From: Marinisporobacter sp.
Lineage (GTDB): Bacteria; Bacillota; Clostridia; Peptostreptococcales; Thermotaleaceae
Assembly: GCA_025210525.1 (NCBI GenBank)
Contig: JAOARP010000066.1
Location: 1-64,000, forward strand
DNA length: 64,000 nt
Direction of reading: 5' to 3'
How positions within the stretch are numbered: the stretch's first letter is position 1; the number at the start of each line of letters is the position of its first letter. The translations under genes and the position numbers were made by a program. The notes beneath the pieces were generated by a model that was not told where the DNA came from, did not search any database, and saw only the letters and a program-made list of their open reading frames with translations. Positions 55,869-64,000 of the stretch are shown here, one piece after another.

Positions 55869-55945
55869 CTTATCGAAAATTCTACCAAAATCCTAGTCTG
55901 TTCATCATCAGTAATATGCTTATAGCACTTTATTACTTATACCTA

Positions 55946-58417
55946 TTAATTTTTTTCTATAATAATATCTTCATATTTGATTATTCCAAGAGGACTGATT
56001 CTTACACCTATTATTCCTTCCCTTGAAACATATCCAAATTGGGGATAATATAAGGATATCCAAGGCATATCTTCTATAATTATCTTCTGTATATCCTTAT
56101 ACATTTGATTTCTCTTTTTAGGATTTATAATTTCCTTTGCTTTATTCATCATTTCTGTAACTTTAAGATTATTATAGCCAGTAAAATCAGTAATATTAGA
56201 TGGATTAAACAAAGGCTCTAGAAAATTATCCATATCCCCTGTATCTGCAATCCATCGATCTACAAATAAATCACATCTATTGAGTACATCTGTATCTACA
56301 TAATTATCAGGATGTACCGTTTCTACTATACATTCAATCCCCACTTCTTTTAAATCATTTATAATAAATTGTGCTATCCTATTATAAATAGAATCACAAC
56401 TTTCATCTCTAATTAATACTTTAAGCTTTGTTGATCCTATTAATGAACCTTTTTTATTGAAAATATCTTTTGCTCCCCTAGGATTATATCCAACTCCTGA
56501 TAAATAATTATTCTCCATCATACTAGATGGTATAGGTCCTTTAGCTTCTTCTCCAAGTCCTCCTAATATTTCATGAATAATTTTTTCTTTATTTACTGCT
56601 AAATTACAGGCTTTTCTAATTTCGTGATCTTTAGCAAAAATAGAATTTGATCTCAAATTAAATCCAGCATAATAAGTCCCCATAATGCTCTTATAATTTA
56701 TATTGGGAATATTCTCCTGAGATAGTTCTTTTATTTGCTTTTCATTATCTATTGTAATAAAATCACATTCTTTATGAATAAAACTATTTACCGCCTTTGT
56801 TCCATCATAATTTACAATAATTTTGTCTATATAAGGGGTCCCTGCAAAATAATCTTTAAATGCAATTAATATGCACTTTTCATCATCCTTATTTTCTATT
56901 CTATATGGACCACATCCTGTAATCTTCCCTTTTTGCCCATCTTCCTTTGATAATATGGCACAAACACATTGTCCTAAATTGAGTAAAAATCCACTATATG
57001 GTCCTATTAGCTTAATAGAGATTCTATATTGATCTATAATCTTTATTCCTGTAACTTCTTTTTCTTTTCCTTCATTATACCCTTTAGCCCCTTCAACTTG
57101 TTCTAAAAGCCATGTATTTGGAGATTTTAAAGATGGGCTTAGTAATCTTTCATAGGAATATTTTATATCTTGAGGAGTTATTTCCTTCCCATTATGAAAT
57201 TTAGTCCCTTTTCTTAAGTTAAATACCCATGTTAAATTATCTTCTTCTACATACCAACTTTTAGCAATTCCTGCCGTAATTTCTCCTGTAGAACTAATCA
57301 ATAATAACCCTGCGTGAATATTATATGCAATTTGAGCACTTTGCGTATCTATAACTAATTGGGGATCATACTCTAATGGAGCAGTACTTAAATAGGTTTT
57401 AAGTAAAGATTCATTTTTCATTGTTCCTTCAATTTTATCTAATAACTTAGTAGATATACTTTGGAGGTCTTTTGAAACCTCCGAAAGAAGTCTCAAAGAA
57501 GTTTTTGTATACTGAGTATTTAAGGATGCTGTCTCTACCATAGTCATTACATTCTCTGATGTTTTATTCATTTCTTCTGTTGAAACAATAATTCTATCAA
57601 GACCTTCCATTTGTCTTGAAACAACCATATTAATTTCTTCAGCCACATTACTAGTGGTGCCCACAGCACCTATAATATTGTTAAACACATCTTTTGTATT
57701 TTTTGCGATTTCATTGCCCTCTAATACTTTCTTCATACTTTCATCCATGGCAGCAATGCTCTCACCAATACTTTCATTGATTTCACGAATGGTATTTGAA
57801 ATTTGCCCTGCTGATTCAACACTTCTTTGAGCCAAGTTCTTAACTTCTTTCGCAACCACCCCAAAACCACGTCCAGCTTCTCCAGCCCTTGCTGCTTCAA
57901 TAGATGCATTTAATGATAATAAATTAGTATGATCTGCTATATCCTTTATAATTTTAAGCATCTCATTTATATGAGCTGACTTTATACTTAAATCATTTAC
58001 AACTTTTTTTGCATTTTCTACGGATATTTCAATTTCGCTCATAGCTTGAATAGAATCATCTACCGCATCATTCCCTTTTTTTGCTATATCCATAGTTTCT
58101 TGCGCTATCACCTTTGAATTTTCTGTACTTGATAAAACTTCTTCTGCTAATGCTGTATAATTACTGATTTCACTTACAACCTTTTCTATAGATTCCATTT
58201 GTATCTCTACATTATTGGAAATATCATGGGTAAGTGTTATTGCATTTTCCGCTATAAAACCAGTTTCTTCAATTTTTTCATTGATTCTATTCACGATACA
58301 TTTTTGATTGTGCTTCAAAAGACTGATTTCATCATTATTTTCTACATTACATATGTCCTCATCCGTAGCAGTATACTCAGCAGCTTTAACCCCTGATCTC
58401 CTTCTCCATTTGAACAT
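55946..58417 (-). CDS. Soluble chemoreceptor signalling domain fused to an oligopeptide-binding (SBP family 5) domain
   Basis: An 823-residue protein. Residues about 45-330 are an MCP signalling coiled coil with the tip [37 protein letters not shown] (163-199). Residues about 338-820 are an extracellular-solute-binding family 5 fold, with [63 protein letters not shown]-like order, and [11 protein letters not shown]. No signal peptide and no membrane helix is visible, so the whole protein should be cytoplasmic. The start at 58417 is set by GAGGTG six bases upstream; the ATG at 58441 lacks a site. The fusion resembles SgrR in using a binding-protein fold inside the cell. The ligand is unknown. 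Confidence 0.88.
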   Translation of the reverse strand: MFKWRRRSGVKAAEYTATDEDICNVENNDEISLLKHNQKCIVNRINEKIEETGFIAENAITLTHDISNNVEIQMESIEKVVSEISNYTALAEEVLSSTENSKVIAQETMDIAKKGNDAVDDSIQAMSEIEISVENAKKVVNDLSIKSAHINEMLKIIKDIADHTNLLSLNASIEAARAGEAGRGFGVVAKEVKNLAQRSVESAGQISNTIREINESIGESIAAMDESMKKVLEGNEIAKNTKDVFNNIIGAVGTTSNVAEEINMVVSRQMEGLDRIIVSTEEMNKTSENVMTMVETASLNTQYTKTSLRLLSEVSKDLQSISTKLLDKIEGTMKNESLLKTYLSTAPLEYDPQLVIDTQSAQIAYNIHAGLLLISSTGEITAGIAKSWYVEEDNLTWVFNLRKGTKFHNGKEITPQDIKYSYERLLSPSLKSPNTWLLEQVEGAKGYNEGKEKEVTGIKIIDQYRISIKLIGPYSGFLLNLGQCVCAILSKEDGQKGKITGCGPYRIENKDDEKCILIAFKDYFAGTPYIDKIIVNYDGTKAVNSFIHKECDFITIDNEKQIKELSQENIPNINYKSIMGTYYAGFNLRSNSIFAKDHEIRKACNLAVNKEKIIHEILGGLGEEAKGPIPSSMMENNYLSGVGYNPRGAKDIFNKKGSLIGSTKLKVLIRDESCDSIYNRIAQFIINDLKEVGIECIVETVHPDNYVDTDVLNRCDLFVDRWIADTGDMDNFLEPLFNPSNITDFTGYNNLKVTEMMNKAKEIINPKKRNQMYKDIQKIIIEDMPWISLYYPQFGYVSREGIIGVRISPLGIIKYEDIIIEKN

Positions 58418-58529
58418 TTGCTTCACCTCATTTGTATTCATTCTCTTCTATCATTTTACACTATCACAACTTATTTTGTAAAATATTACTATCCTTTAAG
58501 AATTCATACAATGAAGTAACTTTTATCCT

Positions 58530-60221
58530 TTATACCTGCACTTTACCTATTCTTACTAATTTAGTAACAAAACAAGATAACACACCCGTTAAAATAATCA
58601 TTAATACCCCATATGCCATGGTAATCCCTATTTCATACTCAAATAAAGCATTTACCATTGCTATCGAGATAGGCTTATTCCATACAGTATATAAATAAAC
58701 AGATATAGTATACTCTCCAATACTTCTTATAAACCCAAGGAGTATTCCAGCTATTATTCCTGGCAGGATCATAGGAATGGTTATCTTCCTAAAAGTATAA
58801 AGATATGAAGCACCTAAACTTTTAGAAGCTTCCATATATGTATCATTTAAATTATGTAAAGAAACACTAATGGTTTTCAATACAAGAGGTAAAGCTTTTA
58901 CATAATAGGCTAAAGGTAAAATCATATAAGTTCCTATCCATATAGTATTAAAAGAAAATATATTTGCCTTGTTAAACGCATTGATCATATTTATAGCTAT
59001 AGCACTAGCTGGCATTGCCCAAGGGAGCATAGCCAAAATCTCTACAAGTATTTTGAATCTATATTTTGTCTTTACTATAATATAAGAACAAGGAATAGCT
59101 ATAAAAACACTTAACAACGCCGCTATCATAGACATATTCATACTGTTTATAAAAGGAGCTAACACTCTAGATTTCGTAAAAATATTTTTATAATTATCTA
59201 TAGAAAATTCTCTTGGATAAATTTCCACCATCCAAGTACCTGTCTTTACAAATGAAAGGATTATAATCGTAATTACAGGTAACAATATCAATAGAATTAA
59301 AATAGATGATAAAATCACAAATATCCCCTTGATCCATTTGCTCTCAATCTTTATAGGTTGAAATCCTACTCCTTTTACAGAAAATGTAAAATTGTTTTTT
59401 CTCTCATAATATCTAAATACCAATAAAAATATAACAGCTATCATAATTAATACAATCACTTGTACAGCTGCCATTTCCATATAATTATTTGCTTTTGCTA
59501 AAAGGATTTGTGTCGTAAGCACTTTATAATGATCTCCTATTAAACTAGGGGCTGAAAAGGAACCTATCCCAGACATAAAAGTAATAATACTAGAAGCAAT
59601 CAACGCAGGTTTTATAAAGGGAAGTATGATACTCGTAAATATTTTAAGTTTTGATGCACCGAGGTTTTGTGCAGCTTCAATAACTGAATAATCTATATTT
59701 TTTATAGCTACAGATACATTCATATAAAAATATACATATTGGGTGTATGCATGAACAAAAATAATTCCACCAAATCCAGAAAAAACATAAGGAGCATTAC
59801 TAAGTCCAAATAATATTTCTATTGTTTTTGTAATCATGCCACTTTCTCCGTAAAGCTGAATAAACGCAAGTACAATGATAATTCCTGGTAACATCATAGG
59901 GATTAATAATAGGTTATTCATTACTTTCTTAAAAGGAAAATCAAAATAATTTACATAAAAAGCTAACGTAGTTCCTATCATTCCACAGACAATAATATTA
60001 GAAAATCCTAATACCAAGGTGTTTCTTAACGCTTCTATATTCTCTTTTATTGTAAAAAACTCTTTATAAAAGGAAAAGGTTATCCCCTTATTCCCCATAG
60101 AACTAAGAATAATCGTATTCCATGTAGGATATGCTATATATCCTACTAAAAACCACATTACCACTACTGCTATACTTATTCTTCCTAATTTAAATTTTTT
60201 GTTTTTTATTATATTGTACAA
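58530..60221 (-). CDS. ABC transporter permease, FbpB-like double permease
   Basis: A 563-residue membrane protein with about 12 helices, formed of two fused BPD-type permease halves. Both carry the EAA loop that contacts the ATPase: EAAQNLGASKLKIFTSIILPFI and EASKSLGASYLYTFRKITIPMI. This fused layout is seen in ferric-iron (FbpB) and 2-aminoethylphosphonate importers. The start is TTG, eight bases after AAGGGG. It is the last gene of the four-gene operon (binding protein, ATPase, PP2C, permease) and lies 17 bases after the PP2C gene. Confidence 0.9.
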   Translation of the reverse strand: MYNIIKNKKFKLGRISIAVVVMWFLVGYIAYPTWNTIILSSMGNKGITFSFYKEFFTIKENIEALRNTLVLGFSNIIVCGMIGTTLAFYVNYFDFPFKKVMNNLLLIPMMLPGIIIVLAFIQLYGESGMITKTIEILFGLSNAPYVFSGFGGIIFVHAYTQYVYFYMNVSVAIKNIDYSVIEAAQNLGASKLKIFTSIILPFIKPALIASSIITFMSGIGSFSAPSLIGDHYKVLTTQILLAKANNYMEMAAVQVIVLIMIAVIFLLVFRYYERKNNFTFSVKGVGFQPIKIESKWIKGIFVILSSILILLILLPVITIIILSFVKTGTWMVEIYPREFSIDNYKNIFTKSRVLAPFINSMNMSMIAALLSVFIAIPCSYIIVKTKYRFKILVEILAMLPWAMPASAIAINMINAFNKANIFSFNTIWIGTYMILPLAYYVKALPLVLKTISVSLHNLNDTYMEASKSLGASYLYTFRKITIPMILPGIIAGILLGFIRSIGEYTISVYLYTVWNKPISIAMVNALFEYEIGITMAYGVLMIILTGVLSCFVTKLVRIGKVQV

Positions 60222-60238
60222 TAATCATTCCCCTTACT

Positions 60239-61096
60239 CTAACATCTATAATCATTTTCAAAATTCAAATAAATAGCTGATGCATCATCACTTTTTTTAA
60301 ATCTAGGATATAAAATTCCATCTGAATCCTTTTCTTCTATATCTCGAAGGGTATCATAAAGTTTTTCTACCCCAGTGTTTTCAATAACCTTTATTAGTTC
60401 ATTCCTATTAACATAATCATATTTATCAGAAAGAGCTGAAAAACCATCACTAGCAATCAATACACGTGTATTTGTATCTGTTTTGATCTTCCCATATAGT
60501 CCTTTTTTTGCTGCATCTTCATTAAAACCTAATATCCAATATCCATCCTCTGTATTTTTTAAAAGTCTATTCTTGATGATCAAATCCATCATTATTTCTT
60601 TGGCCTCATACATATTCTTTTTTTCTTTCATCATTAATTTTTTCATTGAATTAAAAACAGAATCATCTAATTTTGTTATTTTGTCATCCATGATGGTTTG
60701 AATTCTTTCTTCCTTTTGAACTAGCAGAGCAACATCTCCTAATGAAAAATATTCTAATTCTTCCTCATGCCATTTAAGAACTACAATAGAGCTAGAAGGA
60801 AAATCTAGTTTGGACAAAGCTTGCTCCTTCGTAATCTTTGAAAACTCTTCTTTGATCCTATGGATTCCTTTTTCCATTATATTCAAAAGGCTATCATTTT
60901 TCTCAAGTTGATTAGACAAATACCCATCCCACCATGTAACAAACCATTTTGCATCACTTTCTTGACCTACTATATTTTTTTTATTTAACCCTGTAGCACC
61001 ATCTAGAACCCATGCACCATATTCATTCATATTTGCCACATCTTCATTAACTTGGGTTCCTGGTCTACAAAGAATCTGCCTATTTTTAATTTTCAT
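60239..61096 (-). CDS. PP2C-type protein phosphatase inside an ABC transporter operon
   Basis: A 285-residue protein with the PP2C metal-site order: GTQVNEDVAN (motif 1), WVLDGATGL (motif 2, Asp), EYFSLGDVALLV (motif 5 type), VLIASDGFSALSD (motif 8 Asp) and SDDASAIYL (motif 11 Asp). These five acidic sites argue it is active on phosphoserine or phosphothreonine, with Mn/Mg. It is soluble. It sits between the ATPase and permease genes of an importer. The GGAGGG ribosome site is 25 bases before the ATG, with a hairpin between them. What it dephosphorylates is unknown. Confidence 0.82.
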   Translation of the reverse strand: MKIKNRQILCRPGTQVNEDVANMNEYGAWVLDGATGLNKKNIVGQESDAKWFVTWWDGYLSNQLEKNDSLLNIMEKGIHRIKEEFSKITKEQALSKLDFPSSSIVVLKWHEEELEYFSLGDVALLVQKEERIQTIMDDKITKLDDSVFNSMKKLMMKEKKNMYEAKEIMMDLIIKNRLLKNTEDGYWILGFNEDAAKKGLYGKIKTDTNTRVLIASDGFSALSDKYDYVNRNELIKVIENTGVEKLYDTLRDIEEKDSDGILYPRFKKSDDASAIYLNFENDYRC

Positions 61097-61103
61097 AATT
61101 TGT

Positions 61104-61118
61104 GCTGCACAAAGCAGC
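61104..61118 (-). promoter_or_regulatory. Hairpin between ribosome site and start codon of the PP2C gene
   Basis: GGAGGGAA (61126-61119) is followed by GCTGC-TTTGT-GCAGC and ACAAATT before the ATG at 61096. Folding the 5-bp stem leaves an effective spacing of about nine bases, close to ideal. Confidence 0.5.
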
Positions 61119-61126
61119 TTCCCTCC

Positions 61127-62170
61127 TTACTGGTTTAAAATTCTTATAGCATTTTTGCTTATATGCATAAAAACTTCATCCCCTACCTGAATATTTCTAT
61201 CTTCATCTATATGATTTAATTGACTCACCTTAAATCTTAATCCTTCCACATAAACCATATATTCAATCATCTCACCACTAAATTGAATTTTATCTACTTT
61301 TCCCGTCCATTCATGCTCTACGCTTTTAGTATTTTTTGATATTTTTATATCTTGAGGTCTGATGGAAATACAATTTCCTTTAAGATCTTCTTTTAAATAT
61401 AAACGCATCCCATTTTTAAATTTCGCTAATTTATCATCTATTTCTACCTCTAATAAATTGGTATCCCCTATAAAGGTAGCCACAAAAGTATTCCTAGGCT
61501 TTTCATAGATTTCTCTTGGTGTTCCTATTTGCATACATTTTCCTTTATTAAATACAGCAATCTTATCAGACATAGTAAGGGCTTCTCTTTGATCATGAGT
61601 AACAAATATAGTTGTAATTCCTAAGCTTTTTTGTAACTCTCTTATTTCAATTCTCATCTTATCACGAAGATTTGCATCTAAATTAGATAAAGGCTCATCT
61701 AATAACAGTACTTTCGGTTCGATAACGAGGGCTCTCGCTAAGGCTATTCGTTGTTGCTCTCCCCCTGAAAGCTCTGATATTTTTCGATGTTCATAACCAT
61801 CTAAGCTTACAAGATGGAGGTACTTTTCAACCTGATCTCTATTTTCTTTTTTAGGTGATTTTTTTATTTTCAATCCATAAGCAATATTTTCATACACATT
61901 CATATGAGGAAATAAAGCATAATTTTGGAATACCATTCCTACTTCTCTATTTTCTGGTGGAATCAGTGTAATATCTTTATTCCCTAAAAAAATTTTCCCC
62001 TTATCTGCTTTTATAAATCCTGCGATTATTCTTAATATAGTTGTCTTTCCACATCCTGAGGGTCCTAAAAAAGTAAAAAAGCTTCCCTTATCTATAGAAA
62101 AATCTATATGATCTACAGCAATTGTATTTCCAAAGGTTTTTGATATGTTTTCTAAAACAATGTTCCCCAT
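61127..62170 (-). CDS. ABC transporter ATP-binding protein (FbpC/PotA-like)
   Basis: A 347-residue importer ATPase with Walker A FLGPSGCGKTT (36-45), Q-loop GMVFQNYALFPHM, signature LSGGEQQRIALARAL, Walker B KVLLLDEPLSNLD and switch His TIFVTHDQREAL, followed by a C-terminal TOBE-like beta domain (232-347). This is the class of iron, putrescine, sulfate and aminoethylphosphonate importers. GGAGG precedes the ATG. It is followed 30 bases on by the PP2C gene and is preceded by a gap holding a partial terminator and a strong inverted repeat. Confidence 0.93.
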   Translation of the reverse strand: MGNIVLENISKTFGNTIAVDHIDFSIDKGSFFTFLGPSGCGKTTILRIIAGFIKADKGKIFLGNKDITLIPPENREVGMVFQNYALFPHMNVYENIAYGLKIKKSPKKENRDQVEKYLHLVSLDGYEHRKISELSGGEQQRIALARALVIEPKVLLLDEPLSNLDANLRDKMRIEIRELQKSLGITTIFVTHDQREALTMSDKIAVFNKGKCMQIGTPREIYEKPRNTFVATFIGDTNLLEVEIDDKLAKFKNGMRLYLKEDLKGNCISIRPQDIKISKNTKSVEHEWTGKVDKIQFSGEMIEYMVYVEGLRFKVSQLNHIDEDRNIQVGDEVFMHISKNAIRILNQ

Positions 62171-62238
62171 ATATTCCTCCTAGAAAATCCTTTTATATAA
62201 AAAAATTCGCATGATACTATCGCATATGCTCATTTCGC

Positions 62239-62276
62239 AAGTTTTATTACAAAACTATTCTTTTGTAATAAAACTT
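62239..62276. repeat. Perfect 16-bp inverted repeat between binding-protein and ATPase genes
   Basis: AAGTTTTATTACAAAA and TTTTGTAATAAAACTT are exactly complementary and enclose CTATTC. There is no T-run after it on the minus strand, so it looks like an mRNA stem or a protein site, not a terminator. Confidence 0.6.
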
Positions 62277-62359
62277 ACTCAAGGTAGTCAAACATTTAAT
62301 TTCTCAATCATAAGTTATCCACAGATTCTAAATTCTATAATTTCTTAGCAAATAAAAAT

Positions 62360-62385
62360 ATAATGAGGAAAATTTTCCTCATTAT
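62360..62385 (-). terminator. Partial terminator after the binding-protein gene
   Basis: ATAATGAGGAAAA / TTTTCCTCATTAT form a 13-bp perfect stem with no clear loop, followed by ATTTTTATTT on the minus strand. Partial read-through here would give more binding protein than membrane components. Confidence 0.65.
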
Positions 62386-62395
62386 AGAACATTTA

Positions 62396-63469
62396 TTATT
62401 TTTTATCTTTATTCGTATCCTTTATTTCTGTATCCCATTTTTGCATCCACTCTGATTGTTTTTCTGATAGAATACTCCAATCTACATCCATCATTTTATA
62501 TTCTTTTTCCTTCATCCATTCTGGAGAATTCTTAATGCCTTCTGGATGTGTTGGCATACGATTAAATTCTGTAGCAAGCTTAGCTTGAATATCATGTCTT
62601 CCAGCAAATTCCACAAATGCCTTTGCTGCATTTGGGTTTTTTGCACCCTTAATCATAGCAATACTATCTGTAATAATAGGTGATCCACTCTCTGCATCTA
62701 CTACTACTAATGGTAAATCGTTTTTCATCTTATTATCAACAATTGCATTTAATGGTGCATAACTGATTCCTGCTTCTTTACGTCCTAATGCTTGGAATTG
62801 TAACGAACCACTTCCATAATATTTTTTTGTATTTTCATCTAATTCACTCATAAACTTCCAACCATCATCCATTTTGTCTATTTTATCATATTGATAAATA
62901 AGGCTTGAAAATGTTGCTCTAGCCGATGATGATAATGCATTTCTAAATACTAATTGATCTTTATATTCAGGCTTTGTAAGATCTGCCCAATCCTTTGGTG
63001 CATTTTCTTCACTGATTACTTCACTATTATAAAATAACATTACTGGAGTTTGAATCGTTCCAAACCAATATCCTTCTTCATCTTTAAAGGATGGCTTTAA
63101 CCCCTCTGCCCATGTAGGTATATATTTTTCAAATAAATCTTCTTTCTTTAGTTCAATAAATACAGAAGATGCTGCACCATACATAACATCTGATTGAGGG
63201 TTTCCTTTTTCTGCACGTACTCTATCAGGTAATTCGCCTTTAAAGTTTAAAAACTCTACTTTCACACCTGTTTCTTTTTCAAATTCTGTAGCCACATATT
63301 CTAATAATTTTTCAGGGTGTGTAGAATAAACCACCACTTTTTCTTCTAATTTTACTTCTTCTTTCGTATTTTCTTCTGTTTTTACATTTTCATCTGCTTT
63401 ACTATTACCACATCCAGCTAGTGCAAAAGCTAGTAATAATGTTAGCATTATGCTGATAATTCTTTTCAA
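62396..63469 (-). CDS. ABC transporter substrate-binding lipoprotein, FbpA-like
   Basis: A 357-residue receptor with a lipoprotein signal (LLLAFALAGC, Cys20), an acidic Lys/Glu linker and a type 2 periplasmic binding fold (VVVYSTHPEKLLEYVATEFEKETGVKVEFLNFKGELPDRVRAEKGNPQSDVMYGAASS). The fold and motif order fit the iron(III)/thiamine/2-aminoethylphosphonate cluster. The Tyr pair usual for ferric iron is not clearly identifiable, so the substrate is open. It starts at TTG nine bases after GAGGAG. It is the first gene of the operon. Confidence 0.9.
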   Translation of the reverse strand: MKRIISIMLTLLLAFALAGCGNSKADENVKTEENTKEEVKLEEKVVVYSTHPEKLLEYVATEFEKETGVKVEFLNFKGELPDRVRAEKGNPQSDVMYGAASSVFIELKKEDLFEKYIPTWAEGLKPSFKDEEGYWFGTIQTPVMLFYNSEVISEENAPKDWADLTKPEYKDQLVFRNALSSSARATFSSLIYQYDKIDKMDDGWKFMSELDENTKKYYGSGSLQFQALGRKEAGISYAPLNAIVDNKMKNDLPLVVVDAESGSPIITDSIAMIKGAKNPNAAKAFVEFAGRHDIQAKLATEFNRMPTHPEGIKNSPEWMKEKEYKMMDVDWSILSEKQSEWMQKWDTEIKDTNKDKK

Positions 63470-63506
63470 ATTCTACAACTCCTCTCTTCTCTATACATTC
63501 CATTTG

Positions 63507-63535
63507 ATAGTACCAAATTTTTCTATTCTTTTCAA
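63507..63535 (-). promoter_or_regulatory. Sigma-A promoter of the FbpA-like ABC operon
   Basis: TTGAAA (63535-63530), 17-base spacer, TACTAT (63512-63507) on the minus strand, about 40 bases before the TTG start. Confidence 0.6.
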
Positions 63536-63586
63536 CGTATATAGAATTTTTCTATCATCATTAAGTCTATCATTATATTTTTCTAT
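63518..63586. repeat. Three TTTTTCTAT repeats over the ABC operon promoter
   Basis: Identical 9-mers begin at 63518, 63547 and 63578, spaced 29 and 31 bases apart, about three helical turns. The first lies in the spacer of the promoter. They could be regulator sites, but the region is AT-rich. Confidence 0.4.
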
Positions 63587-63623
63587 AAATTCCCTTTCAT
63601 TATCTTATTTGTTATCACATTCT

Positions 63624-63670
63624 AATCCCTATTGATCTTTTTCTTTTACTCTTCTATTTTTAATAGGGAT
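63624..63670. repeat. Inverted repeat upstream of the cupin gene
   Basis: ATCCCTATT and AATAGGGAT are 9-base arms with a 28-base loop in the divergent region. Its role is unclear. No T-run follows. Confidence 0.3.
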
Positions 63671-63790
63671 AATCTATTCCCTCTTAAGAAAAAATAATTT
63701 TAACATCTATTTCGTAACATAAGTCACAGCTTCCTAAAGATATTCTTGTTATACTATAATCAAAATTAATCTTTTGAGAGGAGGATTCAT

Positions 63791-64000
63791 ATGAGTCAAC
63801 ATTTATTTAAAAATATTGATTTTTCTAAAGTTATTGAAATGGAATCTCTTGTTCAGTATCAAGAAGGAAGAGTAGTCAGTAGAACATTATCACAAGGTAA
63901 ACCTTTAAGCGTAACATTATTTGCCTTTGATGAAGGTGAAGAAATCAGTACCCATGCAGCAGGAGGAGATGCATTAGTTTATATCCTTGATGGAGAAACA
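63791..64000 (+). CDS. Cupin domain protein (N-terminal part, cut by window edge)
   Basis: The frame starts with ATG after GAGAGGAGGA and stays open to the window end (70 codons). It reads MSQHLFKNIDFSKVIEMESL and later FAFDEGEEISTHAAGGDALVYILDGET, which has the cupin motif 1 order G-x-H...G-x6-G. Short single-cupin proteins of this type are about 105-115 residues in Clostridia and their ligand is usually unknown. A TATAAT at about 63755 may be its -10 box. It diverges from the ABC operon. Confidence 0.82.
   Translation, partial: MSQHLFKNIDFSKVIEMESLVQYQEGRVVSRTLSQGKPLSVTLFAFDEGEEISTHAAGGDALVYILDGET

Noticed and set aside
1-64000. CRISPR array, insertion sequence, prophage, rRNA or tRNA gene
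   Set aside because: No repeat-spacer pattern, transposase, integrase, terminal repeats or tRNA-like cloverleaf was noticed on reading both strands. Short tRNA genes could still be missed without a search tool.

Overview
The window looks like the chromosome of a motile, spore-forming, anaerobic low-GC Clostridia bacterium (Firmicutes). The evidence is AT-rich DNA, strong GGAGG-type ribosome binding sites, consensus sigma-A promoters, SpoVB, pyruvate formate-lyase with its activase, an oxygen-sensitive TtcA-type tRNA thiolase, a reductive-dehalogenase-like Fe-S protein and five chemoreceptors. An Alkaliphilus/Crassaminicella-type relative is my guess from gene content, not something the sequence proves. 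No phage, insertion sequence, CRISPR array, rRNA or tRNA was found. The window looks like ordinary chromosome with several unusual loci.

Layout. 1-3 kb: histidine genes hisZ (cut by the window edge) and a divergent PHP histidinol-phosphatase, then a zinc-ribbon protein and a 2H phosphoesterase. 3-9 kb: a chemoreceptor, spoVB, a 6S RNA gene on the minus strand convergent with spoVB, and an FtsH protease. 9-12 kb: a 52-codon unannotated ORF, a GNAT protein, an NA37 nucleoid protein with an unknown partner, and a reductive-dehalogenase-like ferredoxin protein. 12.4-19.7 kb: a three-gene operon headed by a 1638-residue protein that joins HD, alpha-helical repeat, nucleotidylyltransferase, GNAT-like and phosphoribosyltransferase-like modules, followed by a lactate/malate-dehydrogenase-like protein and an FMN-reductase-like protein; I cannot assign a pathway. 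19.7-30 kb: PanF/YhdT, a chemoreceptor, ndk, a lipase-like hydrolase, YebC and a TAXI-TRAP transporter operon. 30-35 kb: pflB-pflA behind a ZTP riboswitch, a small unknown protein and an MFS carrier. 35-45.5 kb: a DUF3810 protease-like protein, FAH hydrolase, chemoreceptor, ttcA, and a lipoprotein/histidine kinase/response regulator/EamA group. 45.5-49.4 kb: a purine nucleoside salvage operon (deoB, pnp, MTA/SAH deaminase, XapX) behind a structured leader with a terminator that I cannot match to a known riboswitch class. 49.4-52.6 kb: a c-di-GMP-I riboswitch plus terminator ahead of a tiny membrane peptide, an anti-sigma-type ATPase, a chemoreceptor and a STAS protein. 52.8-55.8 kb: an M16 peptidase and a tryptophan T-box controlling an NSS transporter. 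55.9-63.5 kb: a chemoreceptor signalling module fused to an oligopeptide-binding domain with no membrane segment, then an FbpABC-like ABC importer operon containing a PP2C phosphatase gene. The window ends in the start of a cupin gene.

RNA control is dense: 6S RNA, ZTP riboswitch, c-di-GMP-I riboswitch, Trp T-box and one unassigned attenuator. Two genes have their Shine-Dalgarno separated from the start codon by a hairpin. The strongest candidates for undescribed biology are the giant-protein operon, the soluble chemoreceptor/peptide-binding fusion next to the PP2C-ABC operon, the c-di-GMP-controlled chemoreceptor/partner-switch operon and the deoB leader.
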